Below are positions 1-11,387 of a DNA stretch of 64,000 nucleotides, piece by piece (within the stretch, counting starts at the first letter, position 1; every line of letters starts with the position of its first letter). The position numbers and the translations under genes were made by a program. The stretch is from positions 4,030,001-4,094,000 of the forward strand of contig OX465599.1 of NCBI GenBank assembly GCA_950022295.1. Reading direction: 5' to 3'. The DNA is from Bromus sterilis. Lineage: Eukaryota; Streptophyta; Magnoliopsida; Poales; Poaceae. The notes below the pieces were generated by a model, which saw nothing but the letters and a program-made list of their open reading frames with translations, was not told where the DNA came from and searched no databases.

Positions 1-480
1 GATGGTACCTCGCACTCGTCCTCGACCTCGTCCTCGAACTCCTGCAATCGGATAAGGTAAACAATTAAGAAGCATGTTGAAAAATAAATACCAAGCATAA
101 GAAGAGTGGAAGATGCAATGTACCTCCTCGGTCCGACCTCGGGGGACGTCCACCTCGTCCTCGGCCTGCATCCCCTCCTCCTCCTCCTCCTACCTCCTCG
201 GCAGCGTACCGTGAGGTGGTTGCTCTTCCACTCTTCATCTTCTTTAACCCCTGAAGCAAGGACTGAGGTGATGCATTGCCACTACTCATATTGGCCAATC
301 ACCTGCATTGAGAAAAAAGAAAACAATTAAGCATAAAGAAGCAATGCAATTAAGAAGCATAAAGACGCAATGCAATTAAGATGAAAATAAATACTAATAC
401 TTGTCCCTAGTCATCACTCTGAGCATCGGGATCCTCGCACGGTGGAGACTCATCATTGTCATGGAACATAGAGCATTTTA
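1..480. repeat. Low-complexity and short tandem repeats at left edge
   Basis: ACCTCGTCCTCG-type CT-rich low complexity is seen at 1-35 and 120-200. At 320-385 a unit close to AAGAAGCATAAAGACGCAATGCAATTA is tandemly repeated. No credible gene is seen; the stretch is probably interior of the CACTA element. Confidence 0.45.
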
Positions 481-613
481 AATAGCATGTGCACATCAAC
501 AAGATACAAAATAACATCATCATCAATTCATCATAGCACATCCAAAATAACATACATATAGTATCGAGATACATAGTAATATCATCAACATCATCTTTTC
601 TTCAACATAAATA

Positions 614-1378
614 CTAATACTCATCATCATCATCATCATCACTCTGAGGCTCTTCATCACTGTCACTATCACGTGTGTATAAAGCGTCGGGAGGCTCGTC
701 ATCATCATCACTCTGAGGCTCTTCATTTTCATGTGCCTTGGTGAGCATATCTATGTCGTTTAGATCCGTGACTATCTCACCACGGGTGTCTGCATCGTTC
801 TCGAGGTCCTCAAGGCCTTCTAAGCCAAAGTCTCCAAAGTTCTCTTGCTCTTGATAGAAAATTCCCTCGTATGTTTGAGGGTTAATGTTGTTGTAATCTT
901 CATCGCACGGCATGGGTAGCTTGCCATGTGGAGATACCTGGTACACGACTTCCCAGCCCTGGAGTACTTCTTTTTGGCATGGGTAGGACAAGTAATAAAG
1001 TTGTCTGGCTTGGTGAGCCACAACAAAGACATCGGATCCTCTATAGGTGCTTGAAGGCCTAACTTCAACTAACCCGATGGAAGGGGTATTTCTCTGTCCA
1101 TCGCGTGGATCGAACCAGTGGCATCTGAACACAACGAGATTGAGTTCTACGGGCCCAGTGTTGAACGTCAGCTCGTATACGTTCTGCAACCTTCCATAGT
1201 AATCAAAGTCATCTTGTCCCTTGGTGAAGACCCCGGTATTTATAGTTTTGGCACCCGGTCGACTATTTTGGTGGCCCTCTGTATGGAAGCGATACCCATT
1301 CACATCATACTTCTCATACATGTTGACTTTACTGTTAAAACCCTGGGAGACACATCTCAACTCATCTGACATCATCAC
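614..1378 (-). pseudogene. CACTA transposase C-terminal (DUF4216-like) fragment
   Basis: A 254-codon open frame resembles the DUF4216 region found C-terminal in plant En/Spm transposases: a GYRFHTEGHQ motif near residue 28, DDFDYYGRL near residue 56, and CHWFDPRDG near residue 85. The last 60 residues are strongly acidic (runs of D and E), also usual for these proteins. The frame starts at an ATG but lacks the TNP2 catalytic region that normally precedes it, so this is a fragment rather than a complete transposase. The function of DUF4216 is unknown; assignment rests on family resemblance only. Confidence 0.75.
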
Positions 1379-1769
1379 TGCGGGATCAGCTCCCTACAAG
1401 TTTAGTACGAATCGTGCATTAGTTACGATCAGCTGTAGAGGAGGTAGTCGAACAATGGAGTGATCAAGGACCAAAACTTCCGACGACCCTCACTCCAGAG
1501 AGATTACCCTATTGATAAAGCAAACAAAGCGACGAATATATCAAACAAAATATTCTTAGTTAAGACGAGTTATAATAAAGATGAATAAGTAGTTTTGTTA
1601 TATGTCATACAACAAAATTTTACTTTTATTTAAGTTTGCAAATTAACACTCCATTGTGCTGCACACTTGACATTTCTCTAAAAAAATTCATGTCACTTTG
1701 GTCCTCAATATACTACTATTTTACTTTTCTGCATAGTCAAACTTATGTTATATGTGAACAATATAGACA

Positions 1770-1935
1770 ACTCATGTTTTGCATAGGCACATTTCCACTC
1801 ATGGCAATATATTTTCTGAAAATTTCACACATAGGCACATTTTCACTCATAGGCACAAATAAATTGCACAAAGTTTCTGCAAAATTGTACACATTTGCAC
1901 ATTTCCACTCATAGGCACAAATAAATTGCACACAT
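1770..1935. repeat. Short direct repeats (CATAGGCACATTT / CACTCATAGGCACAAATAAA)
   Basis: The unit CACTCATAGGCACAAATAAATTGCACA occurs twice and CATAGGCACATTTtCACTCA three times within about 165 bp. The surrounding 1400-1960 holds AT-rich sequence with no supported gene; it probably belongs to the CACTA interior. Confidence 0.55.
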
Positions 1936-1959
1936 AGAATACATTTCTGAAAAAAATTA

Positions 1960-2540
1960 GACACATGAGCTCACTTTGGTCCTCTGTCTCCGGCGGCGGC
2001 GTGGGAAGCCTGCGGCGTGTCGGCGGCAGCAGCTTGAGCGAGCGGGCGGAGCCGGGTCAGACGGTGCGGCATCCACGGGCGGAACGGGAGGAGCGGGTGG
2101 AAAGGGGCTCGGTGGAGGAGGTGGCTCGGCGACGAGAGGGACGGCGGGAGGGGCCGGCGGAGGGAGGTGTGCCGCAGCGGCGGGAGGGGCTTCCGGCGGC
2201 GGGCTTCCCACGCCGTGTGCCGCAGGGGTGGAGGTGAGGCACGGCGGGGCCGGTGGGGAGGGCGGCGAGCGGCGGCTGGAGGGGGGCTCGGGCGGCCGGC
2301 GGTTGGACGGGCGGGCGGCGGGACGGGCGGCCGGCGGCTGGACGGGCGGTCGGCGGGACGGGCGGCGGCGGCGCTGGGTCGGACGGTCGGGCTCGGGCGC
2401 GTGGGGATTCGATTTGGGATGGGGGAGAGAACGGTTGACCAGGGGGTCTTGTGTCCGAATCTGGGGGCGCAGACCTACGCCGACGGCCAGGCCGTCGGCG
2501 TAGCTCGGACTAGGCCGTCGGCTTAGGTCCATTTTCATTT
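1960..2540. other. GC-rich stretch with CACTA subterminal-type palindrome
   Basis: The stretch is extremely GC-rich and open in most frames, with low-complexity G/A/R or P/R translations that I do not regard as genes. At 2473-2502 CTACGCCGACGGCC is followed by its near-perfect inverse, the same unit as in the 5170-5516 subterminal array, linking this stretch to the CACTA element. Confidence 0.55.
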
Positions 2541-2648
2541 TTTTTTCTTTATTCTTTTATATTTTCAAGCATGTAAAATATTTTGTTTAGCACATATGTA
2601 CATATAAAATATTTTGTTTAGCAAATATTTCTTTATTCTTTTTTATTT

Positions 2649-4550
2649 CCGAAACCCTAGATCGGGGGGGCCCGCAGATCTACCCTTATAGCTTTCTCCG
2701 TACGAGGATGGACCAATGGACTTTTTTATCTATCTATGTTTGGTTAGCACATATGTACATGGAAAACCAAGTTTGAACACATTTCACCACATTATTCACA
2801 CCGGTAGACCCGTACCGAGAGTTTCCACATACGGATCGACGATTTTACTAAGTGTTAGCCCATGTCCATGAACAACGTCAGACACATGACCTACATATGC
2901 CATCTACAAACATTAAATCACACTTATAAACATAACCTAGCTCCACATGCAGGTTTTCCAATGATTCCGGCCCTCCGACGGTCATTCACCTCCGAAACCC
3001 TAGATCGGGGGGGCCCGCAGATCTACCCTTATAGCTTTCTCCGTACGAGGATGGACCAATGGACTTTTTTATCTATCTATGTTTGCTTAGCACATATGTA
3101 CATGGAAAACCAAGTTTGAACACATTTCACCACATTATTCACACCGGTAGAGCCGTACAGATCGACGATTTTACTAAGTGTTAGCCCATGTCCGTGAACA
3201 TCAGTGTCCTGCTCTTGTCTCCATCTGTGCTTGTTTAGCACATATGTACATGGAGAAGCACAAGGTTGGACACATGCATTTCACCTTGTTCATCAGTTTT
3301 CTTCTGTGTTGTTTTAAACTCTGCAACCATCTTCATACCATCAACTGTGATATTTGGCTGCTGAGCACCACAACCACCTCTTTTCTTCACTGGCTCATCA
3401 GTGTCCTGCTCTTGCTCAAGATCTTCACCTTGGAGCAAACCTTTCTGCTCTTTGCAAGCATCTAGCTAGGGAGGCAGACGATCCGGGCCCGCGCGGTACC
3501 GGTTTATACATAGGAAACACCGATAGCTTAACCAGGGCATCGGAACACATACATGGTTTGTAATGACCCTAGCTATGACCTAACCAAACACAACCCAACA
3601 CAAATGTCCACCGGGCTACCCCCATCCGGAGAATATCTAGGGGGTAGACGATCGGGGGGACCAGCAGGTCTACCCCTATAGCTTTCGCCGTACCAGGGTG
3701 GACCAATGGACTTCTTGTCTCCATCTGTGCTTGTTTAGCACATATGTACATGGAAATGCACAAGGTTGGACACATGCATTTCACCTTGTTCATCAGTTTT
3801 CTTCTGTGTTGTTTTAAACTCTGCAACCATCTTCATACCATCAACTGTGATATTTGGCTGCTGAGCACCACAACCACCTCTTTTCTTCACTGGCTCATCA
3901 GTGTCCTGCTCTTGCTCAAGATCTTCACCCTGGAGCAAACCTTTCTGCTCTTTGCAAGCATCTAGCTAGGGAGGCACACGATCCGGGCCCGCGCGGTACC
4001 GGTTTATACATAGGAAACACCGATAGCTTAATCAGGGCATCGGAACACAGACATGGTTTGTAATGACCCTAGCTATGACCTAACCAAACACAACCCAACA
4101 CAAATGTCCATCGGGCTACCCCCATCCGGAGAATATCTAGGGGGGTAGACGATCGGGGGGGCCAGCAGGTCTACCCCTATAGCTTTCGTCGTACCAGGGT
4201 GGACCAATGGACTTCTTGTCTCCATCTGTGCTTGTTTAGCACATATGTATACATGGAGAAGCAAGGTTGGACACATTTCAGCACAAGATCATTCACCTCC
4301 GGGAGTAGTACACGTCTACACGTGTGCACAAATCTTTTTCCAAGTGTTATCGCATTCATGTATGAAGAAGGTCACACCCGGGATCTATGTTTTGCATCTA
4401 TGGGCCTTCCACCACACTTGAACACATAAACTAGGTCCACATGCAAATTTTTGTGGGATTCCGACGCTCTGGCGGTTATTCACCTGCGACATCCTGCTTC
4501 GGAGGGGGGCCTGGCGGTCTACCCCTATAGCTTTCTCCGCATGATGTTTC
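2649..4550. repeat. Degenerate tandem array inside the CACTA element (343-bp and 500-bp units)
   Basis: A unit beginning CCGAAACCCTAGATCGGGGG occurs at 2649 and again at 2992 (offset 343). A longer version, 3204-3703, is repeated at 3704-4203 with an offset of exactly 500 and only a few mismatches; a third, divergent copy starts at about 4204 and fades by 4550. All units contain AGCACATATGTACATGG. The 500-bp unit differs from the 343-bp unit by an extra internal segment that is open on the minus strand (3235-3438 and 3735-3938). Confidence 0.8.
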
Positions 4551-5169
4551 AACAATGTACTTTTTGGTTTGTTAAGATTTGTTTAGGACAAAACTACATG
4601 GAAAACAAGGTTGGGACCTTGTAACCTTTCGTAGCCCCCGGAATACCCGCAAACGGGTGTATTTCCACCTACATGTCCATGACTTTGAATAGTGTTATCA
4701 CATGAATGTGAAAATGGTCACACCAAAGAGCTAGACATTGCATTTATGTATTGATCTTACACCACACTTGGACACATACCCTACAATTAATCACATGCAA
4801 GTTAATGCGGTACTACGGCGGTCTTTCTTCACCGAAACCCGGCTTAGTCCGGGAGCGAGGCCAGGGTCGGCCGGGAGGGGGCCGGCGGTGTACTCTTATA
4901 GCTTTCTCCGCACGAGGTACAACTGTGGAGCATACATATTAATATAGTAATAGTAGCATAATATATTTTAATTTAGTATTATAATTTGTTATTATATTAT
5001 TTTATGTATTAATTAGTAGACATTAAAAGAATTAATAAAGAGGCATACGTATATCGAGTGTTGAAATGAGATGATATATACTATAATTCCATTTCCAATA
5101 TTATTTGATGTATTAGTATTAGTAATATAAGATTAAATAGTTAAACAAAAGAAAATAAAAACGAAAACA

Positions 5170-5516
5170 AAAAAAACACAACCCGGGGTCTACGCCGACG
5201 GCCAAAGGTCGGGGCCGTCGGCGTAGCCCCTGATGGGCTGACGCCGTAACGGCCGGCCGTCGCCCGGGCCCACCTTGCAGGCCTACGCCGACGGCCCGGT
5301 AAACGCCGACGGCGGCCGTCGGCCTAACATGGGCCTACGGCGACGGCCTATCTACGCCGACGGCGGCCCTCGGCCTAGGTTTGGCTACGCCGACGGCTTT
5401 GGGTCGCCGACGGCCCACCACCAAGGCTGACGAGCCAGCCGTCTACGCCGACGGCCCCGACCTTTGGCCGTCGGCGTAGGTTTCGGCCGTAGGCGTCAGC
5501 CTACTCTCCCGTAGTG
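5170..5516. repeat. CACTA subterminal repeats and terminal inverted repeat
   Basis: CTACGCCGACGG and its reverse complement recur about ten times, ending in CTACTCTCCCGTAGTG at 5501-5516. The minus-strand reading of the end is CACTACGGGAGAG. These arrays bind the accessory transposition protein in known CACTA elements; that function is inferred here. The AT-rich 4925-5165 before it has no supported gene. Confidence 0.8.
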
Positions 5517-5548
5517 TCTTCCAAAGGTATCAACTCTTCCAAAGGTAT
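5517..5548. repeat. 14-bp direct repeat next to the CACTA end
   Basis: TCTTCCAAAGGTAT occurs at 5517-5530 and again at 5535-5548, immediately outside the CACTA terminus. It may be an excision footprint or simple slippage. Confidence 0.6.
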
Positions 5549-5694
5549 TAAAATGGCAAGCATACAGCTCAAGCGTTTACTGATTTAATATAATATGCAC
5601 ACAGGCAGTATAACTATTAGTCTAAACCATGAATTACCCTACTGTCAGTCTGGCTACATTGATTATATTAACAATGTCATTCTTTGTGTTGCAG

Positions 5695-5832
5695 CAGAAG
5701 CGCAAGTCGTCGAGCCTGAAGGACACGAGCCCGGTCGGCCTGGCCATGGATTTCAACAGCGCAGACGCGTCGAGGCTGCCGCTGTCGCCCTTGGAGCCAA
5801 ACTCCCCGGACTGCAGGGTCCACAAGAAGTGA
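5695..5832 (+). pseudogene. Orphan terminal exon of an unidentified gene
   Basis: A pyrimidine-rich tract and TTGTGTTGCAG acceptor end at 5694. They are followed by 45 codons of GC-rich, gene-like sequence rich in S, P, K and L, ending in TGA at 5830-5832. The translated end contains SPLEPNSPDCRVHKK. The upstream part of the gene is absent: the CACTA end lies 180 bp to the left, so the gene was probably cut by insertion or rearrangement. I do not recognise the family. An open frame starting at an ATG in the preceding intron-like sequence (5629) exists but is less plausible than a spliced exon. Confidence 0.5.
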
Positions 5833-6730
5833 AAGCCGGCCGTCCTGAAAATCTCTTCTGGACGGCATGAACTCTGATCTCTGAACATCCTTAGGCGTCA
5901 TCGAGGGTTGCTTATCTCATCTGACTAACATGCTGGGTTCTTGTCGGTAGAACCTAAATTATGTAGCCTGGATTATCTTTTTGCTTCTTCCTCTTGGTAG
6001 CTGTCTCTCTGTCATGATCCTTTCATGAGCAAAACTTAGAAGCATGTAAGAGACTGTTTGGTAGCTCTAGCTAATCTGATCCTAACCGTGGTCAGTTTGT
6101 CATGTCTCTTTTGAAGCGAGATCAAATTCAGGTGGGGATTCTCCCCCCCGGTGATAGTTTCAAAAAAAAATTGGTTGTCGGTACCACGGTTTTTTCTACA
6201 GGAAGGGCAAACTTGTGCCAGGAAGGTGTGTTGTCCCCGATTCGACATCTCAAAAATGTTGTGCTAGACCTGTAATGTAATATCAGCTGACGTATCTGGT
6301 TATAGCTGCTATCTTGTCATCCATGGCAGGATGGAGAAGTTGGAATATGGGTATGAGTTTGGTGCTTCATGATGATCTTTTCTGTCTAGTTCCCTGATGT
6401 TTGAATTCCAATGGAGCTGCCTGCCTTATTTTCGTTTTGAACCTTGGCTAGTATGCCATGAAAACAGTCCGTAGTTTGCATCAGACTGTCAGGGACAGTT
6501 TCTCATAGTATGTATTCATCAGCTTTTCTTCCGTTGGCATGTAAGATTTTGAGGCTTCCAGGTGACTTGCCACTGGAATTAGTTTCTAGATGACACCATT
6601 TGCAATGAAACCGCAAAACAAATGGCGTGTCGGCAACAAAGACTTTTAGAGGCTTAGTATTGGTAATTCAGAAAACATATCTATGAATGAGCTTTTGAAA
6701 AAGAGCATGAACCTAATCCTCCAGTGCTAT
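5833..6730 (+). other. 3' region of the orphan exon; partly duplicated beside NLR3
   Basis: No open frame of interest. It looks like a long 3' untranslated or downstream region. From 6237 (TTCGACATCTCAAAAATG) onward the sequence recurs at 52962-53129 and again from 56695, the NLR3 side, showing that the duplicated unit runs across this region. At 6060-6236 there is sequence not present in the NLR3 copy. Positions 6397-6410 are the empty site of the LINE found in the NLR3 flank. Confidence 0.6.
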
Positions 6731-6960
6731 ATACAACAACAACAACAAATACAACAACAAAGGCTTACAGTTCCAAACAAGTTGATCGAGGTAGGCTAGA
6801 GTTAAGGTTAAAACTCAATAACATATCGAAATGGAGGGTTACGCCTCAACAAGTGTTCTTTTGGTTTCATCTCCGTAAGAGTGGCTAAGTTTTTATGTCG
6901 GCTCTTACCCGGGCTTGGGATTGGCACTACAATGGCAGGATGGTACCTGTATTCTACAGT
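6731..6960 (-). repeat. SINE-like tail (CAA repeats on plus strand), shared with NLR3 flank
   Basis: Read on the minus strand this ends AACTTGTTTGGAACTGTAAGC then TTTGTTGTTG repeats, resembling the 3' ends of plant TS/Au-type SINEs. The same sequence lies at about 57083-57300 beside NLR3, so it predates the duplication. The 5' boundary was not determined, and a LINE tail is an alternative. Confidence 0.4.
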
Positions 6961-9454
6961 GGCTTGTGTACATACAACATGTGAGGTAAATGAAGTAGCG
7001 TACGTTGTAACGACTGCAGAATAAACCAAGTACAAAAGCTCCAGCTCTAAAGAAACTATTGTTCGTTTGTCGGTTGGCTGCTAGTTGTCTTAGGCAGCAG
7101 CTCCGTTGGAATGGTACTGAAGAGCAAGAGGAAATATATAAATCACTCGAAATACTCGATCAGTATCTTACAAGCGGTTTTATTCGGTACAACAAAATGC
7201 TGCTCGATCGAGAATTCAGCTAAGAAAAACATGCAGTTGAAAGGAAAATAACACTTATTTAAGACTGTATAAGACGTAGAGGAGCAGCAGCAGTTACTAA
7301 TCAATCAAGGTGCGCACACCTCACTAATTCCAGTTCTCTACAACTTTGATATGTTTGGACTCGCATAGAGTCTTGAGCTGCCGCACTGCACTTTCCATCC
7401 ATGGGTTGTCTTTCTCGCCACCGAGCTTGACCTCTTTGAGGTTCTCCAAGTTGTCGACACCGACAATGCTCATCTCCCCCATCCCAGCAAACGACAGCAC
7501 AAGCGTCTCGAGCCTTGGCATCGAGCCTTCCTTGAATGTGAGCACGGTGGGACATCGGATCACCTTCAGGGTCCTCAGCACAGGAAAGCTGCTGTGTTCA
7601 GGGGTTGCAATAACCAGTTCTCCGTCTTTGTACTTAATTTCGTACAGTCGGACGCTCTGCAGGTTGGGCAACTTACACAAGACACCAAATAACTGGTCGC
7701 CGGCAAGCTCTGTATATCCAATTTCAAACTCTGTGAGGTGTTGGAGTAATGAGATCCAGTCTGGCAGTCGGCTGATGCGCCCCAACAACCAAAGGCGTTT
7801 GAGGAGTGGTGGCGGCGTCGAGACATCAATGAGAAACTCCAAACTGGCTCCACTCCCATAGTAATACAGCTCGAGCGACTGGAGAGTGTTTGTCTTGCTT
7901 AGGGACGTGGCAAGCGTAGGCAAAGACTCCTGTATGAACTCATCCGTTTGAAGATTGCTCGCGATTTTGATACGTAGAAACTGCAATCGTGGCAGCTCGC
8001 CGATCTCTTGTGTAACCCATGGAACATCGTCGCCATCGAGAACTCCTGCTTTCAGCTCGCGCAGCGCCTTCATGTTCTCTAGCCCCCGTGGCAGAATCCA
8101 GTCATCGCAATTTAGGCGCTCTAGTTTGCTCAGCTTTGTCACGGTTTGTGGCAGATTCATGATGCCTGTGTATCTTACATCAAGAGTCTCCAAGTGCTCT
8201 AGATTTCCAACTTTGTGAGGCATCACTTTGACCCCTGTATTCCTCAAGCTCAAGAACCTGAGAAGATACAGTCGGCAAACATCTCTCATGTGCTTGTCTT
8301 CCACGGCCTTGCAATCTTCCAGGTCAAGTACCCTCAACAATTTGAACTCACCTAGACGATCCAGCAGCTTGCCGATGCCATCATTGCGCTGGAATGTGGT
8401 CAATGACCGGACATGTTGTAACTTCGTTGCCTCAAAGCCATGCCTCGCATGATGCTGCTCAACTTTTTTGGGCCTATGCTCAGCATGGTCGTTATCATGG
8501 ATGGAGAGGCGCCGAATCTTGCCATGTTCATGTGACATTCCTCCGTATTGCCGCCCTACCAAGCTAACAAAGTTAGACGCCTGGGATTTGGATACCATGA
8601 CCTCAAGGATCATGTCATGCACCCGGCAACCATCTACCTCTTGACCATATAACTCAGACTTGTCTAGTTGAATCATGTTCCTATTTACCAACTCATCGAA
8701 GTATTCTTCTGCAACCTCAAACAAAGTCAACCCCCGCTTCTCAGTGACCAAGCCTTCAGCAATCCATCTATATAGCAGCCTGTTCTTGGCAATCCTACAA
8801 TCCTCTGGGAAAATGCTCAGATACACCATGCAAGCCTTGAGATGATGAGGCAGGAAGTCATAGCTGAGTGTAAGCAACTGCCTCATCCCCTCGAGAGTAG
8901 GGTGACTCTCCATCTGAGAACCAATTGATCTAGAAACTCTGTCCCACATCATTGTGCCCTCGGCCGAAATATAGCTTGCCAAAAGGCTGGCGATGCTAAT
9001 GATGGCCAACGGCATCCCACCACATTTTTTCAAAATAATCTCCACGTAGTTCTCCAATCCACCGGGGCAAGCAGCCGTGGAACCAAATACTCTCTTCATG
9101 AACAGTTCCTTACTAGCCGTTTGTTCAAGGGGCTTCATATGATGGATAAAGTTGACACTAGCTGCCTTGGCCACCGCCTCTATCCTAGTTGTGACAATGA
9201 TTCTGCTGCAGCAATTATTTTCTGGCAATCTGATGCGGATAGCTTCCCAGGCTGATAGGCTCCATACATCATCGATCACAATGAGGTACCTAGTTTAATT
9301 GAACATATACATGCTTGGAATTAGAAAAAATAGTACGTGCAAAAATAGAAGTAGAAATACTTGTTCAGAACTAAATGCCAACAACATTTATAATTAACTA
9401 AGTAGTTTTGGGGTTTTTTGAAGAAAAAATATTTTGATTTGTCTACAAATGGCA

Positions 9455-10990
9455 GCTATATATGGGCATCTCCAACACCGACCCCCGGACCTCCCGCATT
9501 CATCCGGACTAGGCTGTTCAAACCTGTTTTGCCATCCAACAAATGCATGTGCCCATCTACGTGCCCGTCCGCATGTACATTTTCCCATAAATCTTACATA
9601 AACCGAGGGACCTTTCTGAAAGTACGAACCACCCCCATGTCCTCCTCCCAACACCCAGGCCTCACCAAAATCCCTAAGTGGAAAAAAACTATCCGCGCGT
9701 GAAGCGGTGACCGTGCATTCATGCCAATTAGCTGCTCCAGAGCGGACGCGTCCGCTCATTGAAGTCGGTATTGATGCTAGCTCAGAATGACACGAACGTT
9801 CATTAGAGTTGTAGTGGCTCGTCAGCCAAGAGCTCTAGTCTTTGTGCTCTGTTCAGTGACGAAGAGACGTGACAGGAAGGTTATCTACCGAATTCAAACC
9901 GACCGCCCGCCCGTCCACGTGCCATTATTGAACAGACGCAGTGGCCGAGAAACCCACTCTGACAATTCACATTCAAGCATGCATTCAATCGACGCACTTG
10001 TCATCCGGCGCTATTTAAAGGTGGTTGCGGACTGCACTATCCGCACTACTCATGTTCTTCCTCTGTTCTACAATTCCGCCATGAAGGCGAGCTCTAAAGC
10101 CTTGTGGGAGAGCCTACCGATGGAGCAAAAGCACGACTTGGCCCATGTGGCGGCAACTAGCAGGCCCGACGTGTGTGACGCATTGAGGTTGGCTTGCCAT
10201 CATGCTCGTTGGAGTTGAGGGAGGACGAGACAACGATGGCGGAGGTGTCAGATGCCGAGACCGAGGCCTTGCGAGCGCCAGTCCTTGTTGGCATTACCAT
10301 AGACCAGGCGTGGGACCACTTGGGTGCTATCATGATGGAGGAGCATTAACCGCTGCGAAGAGCCAAATCTTTGGTGACATTGCGAGCGCAGTGACCTTGG
10401 CGGCCATGGCGGCAGAGGCTCCAAACTTATCGAGCAACAATGAGCGCTCTACGAGTCCGCGCGCCGCGATCGCGCCAACTATAATACGGCCCTGGTGTAG
10501 GCGAACGATGATGCATCATAGGTGATCTTAGACGGTAACGTAGGCAGCTTGGCCCCATGGACGATACCCGCGTTGGGCATCTCCAACGTTATCATGTCGA
10601 CATCGATCATGGACCTCACTTCCAACAACAACGTCCAGAAGACGGACGGCGGCTCGAAGGAGGAGTAGAACATGGGAGTCAGATGTGGACATGTCTCGTG
10701 TCCCATGTGGGCCTGCACCATACCCAACCGCCGTGTTTCAGTATCAATTCCGGGAGCTTCTATGCCGACGACCCGGAGAAGCACTAAAACAGCTTCAATT
10801 TATGGAGCTCATAGGCACCGACCTAGTATTAGACTAGGTTAAAATCTGATTTTTATGAAAACCGTTTGGTTTGCATAAAATGCGTCTGATTTATGTAAAT
10901 TGTATCTGAATTTAATGAATTCCGTCCAAATTTATCTCACTTTGTCGATTGAAATGCTCGCGGATGTTTTTGGCAACAGTTAGATATTAA
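9455..10990. mobile_element. Decayed DNA transposon in the NLR1 intron (Harbinger-like, tentative)
   Basis: The NLR1 intron is 2290 bp against 699 and 644 bp in NLR2 and NLR3; the excess is mostly this block. It starts near GGGCATCTCCAACACCGACC, a terminus style I associate with grass PIF/Harbinger elements, and a second GGGCATCTCCAAC is at about 10575. Short broken frames such as 10081-10218 look like decayed coding sequence. No matching inverted terminus was located, so exact limits and class are uncertain. Confidence 0.4.
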
Positions 10991-11339
10991 GAAACGTTTC
11001 AATTGTTTTCAACCTCTTATTTGTGTGCTTTCTCCCCACTCTACTTGTACGATAAGCAATGTATGAAGCATGAAACATACAAATACGTACTAGTATGGTG
11101 GTCACGTACTGATTTTTATTTCACAATTTTGCAACAAGCAATTGAAAGACACACTGCGTTGCAACACAATATTGAAAATCCCAATATGATTGCAATGAAC
11201 CTGTGTTGATTATTATAATACACACCTTTTCAAAAAAATATAGAAAATTCCAATTAAGCACTCTTCTGACTCTGGCTAAGCCATTGGCAATTTTTCACAT
11301 GTAGCAAATTTAGTAAATTCGTTTTAGTGCTTATGTGTA

Positions 11340-11387
11340 CTCCCTCAGTTCCATATTAGATGACTTTCTATCATGGAATTGAGGGAG
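11340..11387. mobile_element. Miniature Stowaway MITE in the NLR1 intron
   Basis: CTCCCTCAGTTCCAT and its inverse ATGGAATTGAGGGAG bracket 18 bp, flanked by TA at 11338-11339 and 11388-11389. The NLR2 intron has the uninterrupted sequence GTGCTTATGTGTACTTCGGAATGG at the same place (near 32941), an empty site. Stowaway elements are Mariner-derived and duplicate TA. Confidence 0.85.

Larger units (their letters stand above)
1..5516 (-). mobile_element. CACTA (En/Spm) transposon derivative, right end and interior
   Basis: The right terminus is at 5516: read on the minus strand the sequence begins CACTACGGGAGAGTAGGC, a CACTA-type terminal inverted repeat. It is followed inward (5170-5500) by dense direct and inverted copies of CTACGCCGACGGCC, the subterminal repeat architecture typical of CACTA elements. 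Further inward come tandem repeats (2649-4550), a GC-rich stretch and a transposase-like fragment at 614-1378. The left terminus is not in the window. TNP2 coding sequence that should lie upstream of the fragment (to its right) is missing, so I infer an internally deleted, non-autonomous derivative. It could instead be two related CACTA fragments side by side. Confidence 0.75.

Noticed and set aside
1976..2526. Several overlapping long open frames on both strands
   Set aside because: Extreme GC content opens all frames; translations are Gly/Arg or Pro/Arg runs without domains, and the segment is linked to CACTA subterminal repeats.
10081..10218. Intact gene inside the NLR1 intron
   Set aside because: The frame is short and followed by multiple stops in sequence that looks like a decayed transposon.
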